Assembly (NCBI GenBank): GCA_043779185.1
Contig: JAYWEQ010000156.1
Coordinates: 1-64,000 of the forward strand
DNA from: JAYWDA01 sp043779185
GTDB taxonomy: Bacteria; Bdellovibrionota; Bdellovibrionia; Bdellovibrionales; Bdellovibrionaceae
Length of the DNA stretch: 64,000 bases
Direction of reading: 5' to 3'
In this document: positions 52,071-59,693 of the stretch, piece after piece
Layout: every line of letters begins with the position of its first letter
Position numbering within the stretch: the first letter of the stretch is position 1
The notes under the pieces: generated by a model
Databases searched by the model: none
The model's input: the letters and a program-made list of their open reading frames with translations, nothing else
What the model was told of the DNA's origin: nothing
Translations under genes and position numbers: made by a program

Positions 52071-52601
52071 TTGGCAACAATCATCTCTCATACGGCGATT
52101 CCTATTGCCCTTTTTTGGGCGGCAGGGCGCAAGAAAATTTCCCCCCGGCTTTTTGTGACTGGAATTCTGCTTTCCATGGCGCCGGACCTAGATATCATTG
52201 GATTTTATTTTAATATTGATTATGGCGCAGCTCTAGGGCACCGGGGAATGACCCATTCGCTCTTTTTTGCATCAGTTGTGGCTTTATTATTGACTCAATT
52301 TTCAAAATTTTTTCGTTCAAGGCCCATGACGATCTTTATTTTCTCTTTTATCAGCATGGCTTCCCATGGTGTTTTAGATGCCCTGACGAATGGCGGCCTG
52401 GGGGTGGCGTTTTTTTGGCCTTTTTCAAACCGAAGATTCTTTTTTCCCTGGCATGAGATTATTGTTTCACCGATCGGCCTGAAGAATTTTTTAAACAGTC
52501 GGGCTTGGGTGGTTTTTCAATCTGAAATAATTTACATCTGGGTTCCTTGCCTGACTTTTGCCTTCCTCTTTCGCCGGTTCCAAGCTAAGAAGCGGGCATG
52601 A
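52071..52601 (+). CDS. YdjM/DUF457-type membrane-bound metal-dependent hydrolase
   Basis: A 176-residue inner-membrane protein with the YdjM pattern: LATIISHTAIPIALFWA, APDLDIIGFYFNIDYG, GHRGMTHSLFFASVVALLL and SHGVLDALTNGGLGVAFFWPF, with His/Asp metal residues (DLD, HRGxTHS, HGxLD) typical of these phospholipase-C-like proteins. The TTG start at 52071 sits behind GAGGG; an ATG at 52029 is directly back to back with the divergent start. It overlaps the DUF952-GNAT gene by four bases. Confidence 0.83.
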   Translation: MATIISHTAIPIALFWAAGRKKISPRLFVTGILLSMAPDLDIIGFYFNIDYGAALGHRGMTHSLFFASVVALLLTQFSKFFRSRPMTIFIFSFISMASHGVLDALTNGGLGVAFFWPFSNRRFFFPWHEIIVSPIGLKNFLNSRAWVVFQSEIIYIWVPCLTFAFLFRRFQAKKRA

Positions 52602-53455
52602 GAACTATTTTCCATATCGCTACAAAAAAAGAATGGGCCGAGGCTCAGCAAAAAGGATTTTACAGCACGGGCAGTCTTGAAAAAGAAAGCTTCATTCACT
52701 TTTCTCGACACCACCAGTTGCAAGGCGTGAGTGAACGACATTTTAAAGGAGCTAGAGATCTTGTGCTGTTGGAAATAGAACAAGAGCTTATGAAGGGCGA
52801 ACTAAAATACGAAGGCTCAGAACATAATAAGTTTCCTCATTTGTACGGACCGCTGAATTTAGATTCAGTCAAAGAAACTTTTGAAATGGATTTTTCTGCA
52901 AAGCCATTTTCTTTTCCTGCAAAATATAGAATGGTTGGAGAAACATTGATTCGCCCTGGAGTGGCATCCGATGCTGCCGAGCTTGCCAGTGCCCATTTGA
53001 ACTCATGGCGCGAAAGTTACCAGGGCTTGGTTCCTGATAGTTATTTAGATCGATTGCCATTAAGTTTTCGCGGACGCATGAAGTTCTGGGAGTATCTTTT
53101 TAATGAAGCCAAGGATGCGGCCACTTTTGTCGCAGAGTCCCCTGACAACGGAATTATTGGATTTAGTTCTGTCGGTGAAGCTAGAGATCCAGATTACGAA
53201 ACTTGGGGTGAATTAGCTGCCATTTATGTACTGAAACAGTTTAAAAACAAAGGTATCGGTCGGGGTCTTCTCGAAATGGCTTTTGAGAATTTAAAATCCC
53301 GCGATTTTAAAAAATACTACTGCTGGGTGATTGAAAATAATCCGACGATTTCATTTTATGAAAAATCTGGGGCGCAAAAAGGCCCGGGTCGAAAGCCGAT
53401 CCAGCTTGAAAAAGAATTGATCGAAATTTCTATGGAGTGGGCGGCAAATGATTGA
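52598..53455 (+). CDS. DUF952-GNAT fusion protein
   Basis: A 285-residue fusion. Residues 1-~105 form a DUF952 domain (FHIATKKEWAEAQQKGFYST, ESFIHFSRHHQLQGV, LKYEGSEHNKFPHLYGPLNL). Residues ~120-285 are a GNAT acetyltransferase (IRPGVASDAAELASAHLNSW, YVLKQFKNKGIGRGLLEMAF, NNPTISFYEKSGAQKGPGRK). DUF952 proteins are uncharacterised, sometimes thought ADP-ribosylation-related. The fusion has no linker beyond MVGETL. ATG start overlaps the previous stop (ATGA). Cytoplasmic. Confidence 0.88.
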   Translation: MRTIFHIATKKEWAEAQQKGFYSTGSLEKESFIHFSRHHQLQGVSERHFKGARDLVLLEIEQELMKGELKYEGSEHNKFPHLYGPLNLDSVKETFEMDFSAKPFSFPAKYRMVGETLIRPGVASDAAELASAHLNSWRESYQGLVPDSYLDRLPLSFRGRMKFWEYLFNEAKDAATFVAESPDNGIIGFSSVGEARDPDYETWGELAAIYVLKQFKNKGIGRGLLEMAFENLKSRDFKKYYCWVIENNPTISFYEKSGAQKGPGRKPIQLEKELIEISMEWAAND

Positions 53456-53464
53456 TCTCTTCAA

Positions 53465-53977
53465 TCAATGTAAATTAAGACGCTCATGGGCGCCCTCCTC
53501 TTGGGTCTGGCCGGTCAAGACAGCTTTTGCAAAACCAATAAGCTGAACGACCATCGAAGAAGGAGAATCCCAATACTCCGCGGTTTCGACGCGCACTCTT
53601 ATTAAGATTAAATTTCGATCCTCTAAGCCTTTGGGAAACCAAGTTCTGTAAAATGGAATCCAAAGCTCTTTGGCTTTGTGTGCGTCTTCAACAAGCTCGG
53701 CGCGCCCAGAAACAGAAACGTATCGATTGTCGCTAGGGGATGCATAACCCAGATTAACGTGTTGATCTTTCATTAAAGACAGAATCTTTCCTGAAGTTTT
53801 TTGAGTAAAAAACCACATATCGCCGTCAAAATCGGTTTGCTGGCAAGCCATCGGCCGACTGGCTAATGACCCATCGGGGTCTACGGTCGTCAGCATTGCA
53901 AATTTTATCCCTTTTACCATTGTGCCGAGTTTAGCGATCGGGTCGATATCCGACTTTTTATGCAGATCAGTTTTCAT
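53465..53977 (-). CDS. PNPOx-fold general stress protein
   Basis: A 170-residue split-barrel flavin-binding protein of the pyridoxamine 5'-phosphate oxidase-like type (general stress protein 26): KFAMLTTVDPDGSLASRPMA, FDGDMWFFTQKTSGKILSL, LGYASPSDNRYVSVSGRAEL and LILIRVRVETAEYWDSPSS. Such proteins bind FMN, FAD or haem and act in redox stress. GGAGG ribosome site. Converges on the DUF952-GNAT gene, nine bases apart. Confidence 0.88.
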   Translation of the reverse strand: MKTDLHKKSDIDPIAKLGTMVKGIKFAMLTTVDPDGSLASRPMACQQTDFDGDMWFFTQKTSGKILSLMKDQHVNLGYASPSDNRYVSVSGRAELVEDAHKAKELWIPFYRTWFPKGLEDRNLILIRVRVETAEYWDSPSSMVVQLIGFAKAVLTGQTQEEGAHERLNLH

Positions 53978-54140
53978 AAAATCCTCCGGCTGAGTTTCCT
54001 TTCCTTATTTAAAAGCACTGCTAAAAACATGCACTCAGAATCTTTGAATTTGACGAAAACAACATATCGGAAGCTCTGAACCCTCTGACATCTGTTGCAT
54101 TTTGACATTCTTAAAATCGACAGCTAGTCTGACATCGAAT

Positions 54141-55361
54141 ATGAATCATTTGAAGCGGTCCATTCTTCTCAGTGTAATCTGGTGTCTTTTTTTATTCTTT
54201 TTTGGAAGTCCGATTTTTAACTTAAGAGCCAATCTACAGGATCATGTTTCAAATATTTACTCGAGCCTTCTTTTTTGGAGCGAAGGTGTTCCGATTTATC
54301 AGAAAGGGCCCTCTGAATTTCTAGATCTGGACACGCGCCCTGAATCCCTTCAATGGGCCGATCAATTGGGGATTCCCCATGATGATATTTTAAAAAAAAG
54401 GAATGTTGAAAATCCGCGACCTTGGATAATTGTTTGGCCATGGATGCCACGACCCTATCCACCTGGGTCGGCCTTATTTTTTTCTCCATTCGGAGCTTTG
54501 GTCCAAACTGGTATTTCGCCTTACGCCATCTTTGGCTTATGTATCTTTACTCTTTTAATTTTTAGTCATCTGACATTTTTCAAAATAAAAGACGAATTAA
54601 AAAATCATTTGGACTGGAAAAAAAGCTGGCATACGCAAGGCCTTTTCATTTTTTTAAATTTATTTTTATATCAAGAGCTAGTCCTTTGGGGATTATCGGG
54701 AATGTACGATATCGTGGCTTTTTTTCTTTTGGTGAATTCCATTATTTTTTTACTTCATAAGAAATGGCTGGGCTGTATTAGTTTTTACTGTTTTGCATTC
54801 TTTTTACATTACCGAAGCCTTTTTTGGGCCCCTATTCCGGTCGTTGCTTTTATTTTTTGGTGGAAATCCAGCCCTAGCTTATCAAGCAGAATTAGAATGA
54901 TCCCATTAAAGGAAAAAATAATTTTAAGCAGCGCCTTACTTGTCGCGTTGGCTGGCTTTTACACTTTCACTCTGACATACCATTCGCTACAAGGTGATTA
55001 CTTAGAAATGAAGAACAATCCTTTCTATTTGACTGGATTTTCTCCTTTGAAACCTGAAGTTTTCTGGGGATGGATTGCTTTAGTTGGAATTTTTTCTTTT
55101 GTCATGATGCGGAGAAAGGAAGGGCTTTCTATCACTTGTATCTTTTGGATTACCTTCTTGCTGACCAAAATGCCCTTTGTAAAATCTTGGTATATTTTGT
55201 TTCTTCTGCCACTATTTTTTATTTCACAAAAAAAGTCTTTATCGAATCAGTACTGGCATTTAGGACTGTATTTGTATTTAGGGGGCTGTGTCTTTATTAA
55301 TTCGCCATTGGAATTTTACCTTTGGCATGAAATCGTTGACGTGATCAGGAGACATTCATGA
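54141..55361 (+). CDS. Polytopic membrane protein, GT87-like
   Basis: A 406-residue inner-membrane protein with about ten helices. The first periplasmic loop has PWIIVWPWMPRPYPPGSALFF and YEELVLWGLSGMYDIVAFF-type residues in the following helices, resembling mannosyltransferase-like GT-C (DUF2029/GT87) proteins. The ATG at 54141 has no RBS; an upstream TTG at 54102 is an alternative. Overlaps the next gene by four bases (ATGA). Probably transfers sugar from a lipid carrier to an envelope polymer, inferred only. Confidence 0.6.
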   Translation: MNHLKRSILLSVIWCLFLFFFGSPIFNLRANLQDHVSNIYSSLLFWSEGVPIYQKGPSEFLDLDTRPESLQWADQLGIPHDDILKKRNVENPRPWIIVWPWMPRPYPPGSALFFSPFGALVQTGISPYAIFGLCIFTLLIFSHLTFFKIKDELKNHLDWKKSWHTQGLFIFLNLFLYQELVLWGLSGMYDIVAFFLLVNSIIFLLHKKWLGCISFYCFAFFLHYRSLFWAPIPVVAFIFWWKSSPSLSSRIRMIPLKEKIILSSALLVALAGFYTFTLTYHSLQGDYLEMKNNPFYLTGFSPLKPEVFWGWIALVGIFSFVMMRRKEGLSITCIFWITFLLTKMPFVKSWYILFLLPLFFISQKKSLSNQYWHLGLYLYLGGCVFINSPLEFYLWHEIVDVIRRHS

Positions 55362-56956
55362 GGAAGTTATTAAATAATCTTTGGCTATTTTTAAAAAAGC
55401 ATTGTGTTTGGATAAATAGAGTCCTTTTTTCTTTAGCCTTAGGAATTCAGTTCTTGAGCGCTGTGCCACTGATTTCAGGCTTTATGGATCACCGGTCAAT
55501 TGTTGAAGCTCACGATAATGATGCCGGAAAAATGGTGGAGGTTGCTTTGCGATCTCGGTGGTACAACGATAATAACTTTCGTTATTATGGGCCACTGTAT
55601 TTCCGTGTGGCCAATACTTTTCACTCTATCGCACCAGCAAGCTCTGGGCGCTATGAATTGGGCTCTCCGGAATCCAATGAAGAATCAATTCACTTTTACG
55701 TCTTATTAACATCTTTGTTAGGTTTATTTTTATTAGGAATTTCGTGTGCGTCCTTAATCTCTGAAAAGTGGGAGGTCAGGTTTTTATTAACTCTCTTTTT
55801 GATGGCGGCATTTCTTCATCATCCGGTTTGGTCGCAATATCTTTTCACGGCCCATCCAGATCAGCTTCTAACGGGCCTTGTCGCCCTGTCGACCCTTCTG
55901 ACGATTCGAAGTTTTCAGAAAAAATTTGATGATAAAAGTTTGGCCTATGCAGGATTCTCGTGGGGTTTAACGATTTGTACCAAGTTATCTTCTTTATTTT
56001 TTCTTCCGGGCTGGATTGCTTTACTATTTTTTTTTCAAAAAGATCGTCAGCGATTTAAGGGCGCCCTTAAAAGACTGATCGCTTATGCAGCGGGCGGATA
56101 TTTTTTGATTGGTTTTCCTCAGAATATCGATATTTGGGGTTCTTTAAAAAAGATGCTTAATCTTTCTGAGTTTAGCTCGGCGCCCACGTTCGCAACTTTT
56201 GTTGATTGGTGGAATCATGTCGGTGGGCAAACAATATGGCCGGCGGCCGTCATCCTTGTGGGGATCATTTTTTTTGGTTCTAAAATTCGTGAATTTAATT
56301 TTAGACAGCAAATCGTTCTATTTTTATTGATGAACCTGGGACTTTTTATTCTTACATTAAGAACTTTAGAGCTCAGTCATTCCTATTACGTCATGCCTTT
56401 TGTTGGCACCCTTTTAATGGCATTGATCGTTTTAATGAATCAAATCAGTCTGTTTGATTTAATTTTTTCTTGCAGGCCACCGATTTTTTTGCAATCAGTT
56501 TTATTTTTGCTGTTTGTGTTGGGAGCCCACTTCAATTTATTTCAATTTAAAACCGCTGGGGCGACGCAAAAATCACTGCTGACCTGCCGACCTCATTTTC
56601 AAGAGGTTTACGGTTTAACTAAAAAAGCTTTGGCTGAAAATAAATCGATCATTTCGACGCCCTACACGCCAGTACCGCTTGAAAATGAATTGGTCCACGT
56701 TGATTGGGAGCTTAACTTTGATACGCTGACAAAAGCTCAGCCAAAATTATTAGTTTTTAATCGTTCTTATTATGCCCGCTACACGGAATCATTAAATGTT
56801 TCAAAATATGTCCAGTTAACAAACTCTGATTGGAGCACGACACAAAAATTCTATATGAGTTTCATTAATCAAACGGATGTTAATGCGGGACCGGCCGGAC
56901 AGTGGCACAAAATTTATTCAGATCAATGCAGTTTGGAAGTTTGGGAAAAGCAATAG
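55358..56956 (+). CDS. Polytopic membrane protein, GT-C-like
   Basis: A 532-residue inner-membrane protein with about ten to twelve helices. It shows an early acidic loop after helix 1 (EAHDNDAGKMVEVALRSRWY), GRYELGSPESNEESIHFYVL and SQYLFTAHPDQLLTGLVALS, then a soluble C-terminal region. The Asp/Glu in the first loop and the helix pattern suggest a GT-C glycosyltransferase such as GT39/ArnT type. It overlaps and follows the gene at 54141; the two may work together. Function unproven. Confidence 0.6.
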   Translation: MRKLLNNLWLFLKKHCVWINRVLFSLALGIQFLSAVPLISGFMDHRSIVEAHDNDAGKMVEVALRSRWYNDNNFRYYGPLYFRVANTFHSIAPASSGRYELGSPESNEESIHFYVLLTSLLGLFLLGISCASLISEKWEVRFLLTLFLMAAFLHHPVWSQYLFTAHPDQLLTGLVALSTLLTIRSFQKKFDDKSLAYAGFSWGLTICTKLSSLFFLPGWIALLFFFQKDRQRFKGALKRLIAYAAGGYFLIGFPQNIDIWGSLKKMLNLSEFSSAPTFATFVDWWNHVGGQTIWPAAVILVGIIFFGSKIREFNFRQQIVLFLLMNLGLFILTLRTLELSHSYYVMPFVGTLLMALIVLMNQISLFDLIFSCRPPIFLQSVLFLLFVLGAHFNLFQFKTAGATQKSLLTCRPHFQEVYGLTKKALAENKSIISTPYTPVPLENELVHVDWELNFDTLTKAQPKLLVFNRSYYARYTESLNVSKYVQLTNSDWSTTQKFYMSFINQTDVNAGPAGQWHKIYSDQCSLEVWEKQ

Positions 56957-56976
56957 GGTCACACAAAGGCTGGGAC

Positions 56977-57369
56977 CTATTGGCCCTGAGTTGTTTCGCG
57001 AAGCCAACGGTAGGCTTCGTTAATATCCATAAAAAAGTTATGAGTTTGTGTCGCCGTCTTTTTTAGCTCAGCCACTTGAAGAGGATCATGATTTACAAAA
57101 GCAATGGCGATACAACGGTTTTGACAATAAGACACTAAGGACTGGCGCCACCTTTTATGGACTTCTGCTGAAACCGGCTGATAGCCATAAGTATTAACAA
57201 GAAGCTTAAATCCTCGGTCGACAAAATTATGATCTCGAACCTGTTGAAAAGATTGAGCCCATTCTTGAATTTCTTTTAAGCCAATTTTACCAACAAGATG
57301 GGTCACAATGCCTGGAAGATTTTGATCAAAGTCCGTTTTCATCGTGACCTGACGATTTAAACTGCTCAT
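56977..57369 (-). CDS. STAS-like hypothetical protein
   Basis: A 130-residue cytoplasmic protein: MKTDFDQNLPGIVTHLVGKI, KLLVNTYGYQPVSAEVHKRW, CIAIAFVNHDPLQVAELKKT and FFMDINEAYRWLRETTQ. The strand-helix pattern and the last EAxxWL helix resemble SpoIIAA/STAS-like (DUF3478-like) proteins. It has no conserved catalytic site that I can see. It lies alone on the minus strand and ends 20 bases after the GT gene. Start could be the ATG ten codons in (MKTDFDQN). Confidence 0.6.
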   Translation of the reverse strand: MSSLNRQVTMKTDFDQNLPGIVTHLVGKIGLKEIQEWAQSFQQVRDHNFVDRGFKLLVNTYGYQPVSAEVHKRWRQSLVSYCQNRCIAIAFVNHDPLQVAELKKTATQTHNFFMDINEAYRWLRETTQGQ

Positions 57370-57551
57370 TTTGTCCCCCTCTAAAAATGGTAACAGATCG
57401 CAAATCTATTTCAACTCGTGACCCTGCGATGTGTTGTTCGTGGGGCCAAGACTCAATCAAGCTGCACTGTGACAGATGAAGGAGAATGATTGTCCAGTTG
57501 ACTGGGGTCTAGGTCGCTTTGATATTAACTCTATTCATCAAAGGAGAAATT

Positions 57552-57938
57552 ATGCAAATCGTTTTGTTGTTTGTTAGTTTGGTTTTTGCGACCGCACCAG
57601 GGAAAGTCTTTTTCAAAAATTTAAAAGACGGGCAAACAGTCGCAAGCAAATTTAAGGTTGAAATGGGTGTCGAGGGAAAGACTCTGCGTCCAGCCGGGCA
57701 AGATGCCGAAGATAAAATGTCAGGGCATCACCATTTGATCGTTAATGCTGGACCTGTTAAAGAAGGCGAAGTTATTCCTGCCGACGACAATCATCTGCAC
57801 TTTGGGAAAGCTCAGACTGAAACTGAAGTGGACTTAAAAAAGCCAGGCACTTACACCCTGACGCTTCAGTTAGCAGATGGCGCTCATCGCTCTTACGGCG
57901 AAAAGTACAGCTCTAGCATTAAAGTGATTGTTAAATAA
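57552..57938 (+). CDS. DUF4399 exported protein
   Basis: A 128-residue exported protein of the DUF4399 family. Signal MQIVLLFVSLVFATA-PGK, then VFFKNLKDGQTVASKFKVEM, HHHLIVNAGPVKEGEVIPAD and AQTETEVDLKKPGTYTLTLQLADGAHRSYG. The conserved HHHLIxN region and G-x-Y-x-L-x-L-x-L-A-D-x-x-H ending fit the family, of unknown function in the periplasm. AAAGGAG precedes the ATG at 57552. Confidence 0.88.
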   Translation: MQIVLLFVSLVFATAPGKVFFKNLKDGQTVASKFKVEMGVEGKTLRPAGQDAEDKMSGHHHLIVNAGPVKEGEVIPADDNHLHFGKAQTETEVDLKKPGTYTLTLQLADGAHRSYGEKYSSSIKVIVK

Positions 57939-58149
57939 CGAATTGAAAAATCTTTGAGTTTGAGGGACCCTTGCGGTCCCCAAAGTTCTCCCGCCACCTC
58001 CTCTATATATAGATGACTCATTCTGATACGAAACTGTCCATGCCTTAGACAGTGACGACAAACTTGCGCCAATTTGAGACTCCGCCTGTCCAAATCCCAA
58101 ATGAGCCCCCTCTAAAGAGTTTATAAGGTAAATAATCCCTATGAAAAAA
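57939..58149. other. Regulatory gap with hairpin
   Basis: It holds a GGGACC-CTTGC-GGTCCC hairpin (57964-57980) after the DUF4399 stop, without a T-run, and the ACTGTC/GACAGT inverted repeat described below. No gene is seen. Confidence 0.4.
58033..58053. promoter_or_regulatory. Inverted repeat, candidate enhancer site
   Basis: ACTGTC and GACAGT are separated by nine bases, about 100 bases upstream of the sigma-54 promoter, the usual place for an upstream activating site bound by a bacterial enhancer-binding protein. Function inferred. Confidence 0.4.
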
Positions 58150-58165
58150 TGGCACAGCGGTTGCT
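58150..58165 (+). promoter_or_regulatory. Sigma-54 promoter (-24/-12)
   Basis: TGGCACAGCGGTTGCT matches the sigma-54 consensus TGGCAC-N5-TTGC(A/T) at every conserved position, with the GG and GC ten bases apart. The expected start is near 58177, about 38 bases before the lipoprotein ATG. A palindromic enhancer-like site lies ~100 bases upstream. Confidence 0.75.
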
Positions 58166-58214
58166 TAGTAACTCAGTGAAAGAAAAGTAACCTTTAAAAA
58201 AAGAGAGAGAACAT

Positions 58215-58685
58215 ATGAAAAACCTATATAAAGTGAAGAACGTTTTTTTGGTTCTAGGTTTGTCTTTGATGGCCTTTGGATGTGGAAAAAACGATTCGAA
58301 TAATAATTCTAGTGGTGGCGGCGCAGTGGCGGTGACTCCAGGAGTTTGTCCGCAGGGACAAGTTTGGATCACGCAAGCGAATGCCTGTGTTGCTCAAGCC
58401 GGCTGTCAGGTTGGGCAGGGTTGGTATAACAACGTTTGCACTCAAGGTGTCAATCAAGGCGGTATTAACGGTTATCCATATCAAGGTGGTTACGGTCAGG
58501 GTGGATACGGCCAGGGCGGATACGGTTACCAAGGTGGTTACGGCTATCAAGGCGGATACGGATATAATCAAGGCGGATACGGATATAATCAAGGTGGCTA
58601 CAATACTCAGTATTATTCCCCTTACCAAAATAACTGTTACTACAAACAAAAAGGAATTTTTTACTACTACGTTTGTGGTTACTAA
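58215..58685 (+). CDS. Gly/Tyr-repeat lipoprotein, sigma-54 controlled
   Basis: A 156-residue lipoprotein. Signal ends LMAFGC (Cys23), then a Ser/Asn linker and a Cys-rich part (TPGVCPQGQVWITQANACVA, QAGCQVGQGWYNNVC). Residues ~85-132 are tandem GGYGQ/GGYGYQ/GGYGYNQ repeats, Tyr-rich, followed by a Cys-containing end (NNCYYKQKG, YYYVCGY). It resembles Gly/Tyr-rich adhesive or cell-surface proteins, but no family is recognised. A sigma-54 promoter lies in front; a strong terminator follows. Confidence 0.75.
   Translation: MKNLYKVKNVFLVLGLSLMAFGCGKNDSNNNSSGGGAVAVTPGVCPQGQVWITQANACVAQAGCQVGQGWYNNVCTQGVNQGGINGYPYQGGYGQGGYGQGGYGYQGGYGYQGGYGYNQGGYGYNQGGYNTQYYSPYQNNCYYKQKGIFYYYVCGY
58481..58606 (+). 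repeat. Tandem GGYG-coding repeats
   Basis: Short tandem repeats encoding GGYGQ, GGYGYQ and GGYGYNQ units. Two adjacent 21-base units at 58551-58571 and 58572-58592 are identical, so copy number may vary by slippage. Coding, not a CRISPR. Confidence 0.8.
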
Positions 58686-58706
58686 GAATTAATTTTCTGA
58701 AATTTC

Positions 58707-58740
58707 AAGAACCCCGCTTCGAAAGAGCGGGGTTCTTTAT
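58707..58740. terminator. Strong bidirectional terminator
   Basis: AAGAACCCCGCT and AGCGGGGTTCTT form a perfect 12-base stem with a seven-base loop and a short T-run. It ends the lipoprotein gene and also the convergent fcl gene. Confidence 0.85.
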
Positions 58741-59669
58741 TTTAAAACGTACTGCCGATAAAAAGCGATTGAACGCTGAAGCCCTTCATCCAAATCGATT
58801 TTTGGTTTCCATCCTAAAGAGAAAAGCTTTTCAATATCCAAACGTTTTTCCATCATGCCATCAGGCTTTGACGTATCAAAAATAAGTGTGCCTTTGAATC
58901 CCATCAACGTCGCAATTTTGGCGGCAAGTTCGCCGACCTTGATATCTTGACCTGTGCCGATATTTAACCAATCTGGCATTTCCTTTTTTTCCATTAAAAA
59001 AACACAAGCTGAGGCCATATCATCGACATAAAGAAATTCACGCCGAGGCTGACCTGATCCCCAAACTGAAAATCTCGAAGCGCCCTCATCAATAGCTTTT
59101 TGCATACGAGCGATCAAGCCAGGAATCACATGGGAATTTTCAGGATGGTAATTATCGTGAATGCCATAAAGATTGGTTGGCATCACCGACACGAATTCTC
59201 TTTTATACTGCTTTCTAATATTCTCCGCTGTTTTTAATCCAGCAATTTTTGCGATGGCATAAGGTTCATTGGTAGGCTCCAAAGGTCCGGTCAATAAATA
59301 TTCTTCTTTGATCGGCTGCGGAGAATTTTTTGGATAAATACAAGATGAACCTAAGAACATAAATTTTTTGACGGGCGTATCCAAGGCCGCTCGAAAGACA
59401 TGATCTTGAATGGCTAAATTTTCCAAAATAAAATCGGCGCGGTAAGTATTATTAGCGATAATTCCACCGACTTTAGCCGCCGCTAAAAAAACATACTCTG
59501 GCTGATTTTTTTTAAAATAAGTTAAGGTCGCAGCGCCATCTAAAAGATCTAGCTCGGCGTGTGACGGAGATAAAATTTGCAGATAGCCTTTGGCTTCAAG
59601 CTCGCGAATTAAAGCCGATCCAACAAGACCTCTAGCTCCTAAAACTAAAATGCGATTGTTCTGTTGCAT
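58737..59669 (-). CDS. fcl: GDP-L-fucose synthase
   Basis: A 310-residue extended SDR that makes GDP-L-fucose from GDP-4-keto-6-deoxymannose. The cofactor loop is VLGARGLVGSAL; catalytic GSSCIYP and YAIAKIAG contain the Ser and Tyr/Lys, and VMPTNLYGIHDNYHPENSHV is diagnostic for Fcl/WcaG. GDP-mannose dehydratase is not in the window. Cytoplasmic; supplies surface polysaccharide. Its 5' end is divergent from the O-antigen-ligase-like gene, consistent with a surface polysaccharide role. Confidence 0.94.
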   Translation of the reverse strand: MQQNNRILVLGARGLVGSALIRELEAKGYLQILSPSHAELDLLDGAATLTYFKKNQPEYVFLAAAKVGGIIANNTYRADFILENLAIQDHVFRAALDTPVKKFMFLGSSCIYPKNSPQPIKEEYLLTGPLEPTNEPYAIAKIAGLKTAENIRKQYKREFVSVMPTNLYGIHDNYHPENSHVIPGLIARMQKAIDEGASRFSVWGSGQPRREFLYVDDMASACVFLMEKKEMPDWLNIGTGQDIKVGELAAKIATLMGFKGTLIFDTSKPDGMMEKRLDIEKLFSLGWKPKIDLDEGLQRSIAFYRQYVLK

Positions 59670-59693
59670 GACTTGGAATTAACACGCGCAGCC

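Noticed and set aside
57486..57512. Eight-codon leader ORF before the DUF4399 gene
   Set aside because: GGAG is only one base from the ATG, too close to work well; no attenuator structure is seen.
58481..58606. Short tandem repeats resembling an array
   Set aside because: Repeats are in frame, encode GGYG units and have no unique spacers, so not a CRISPR.
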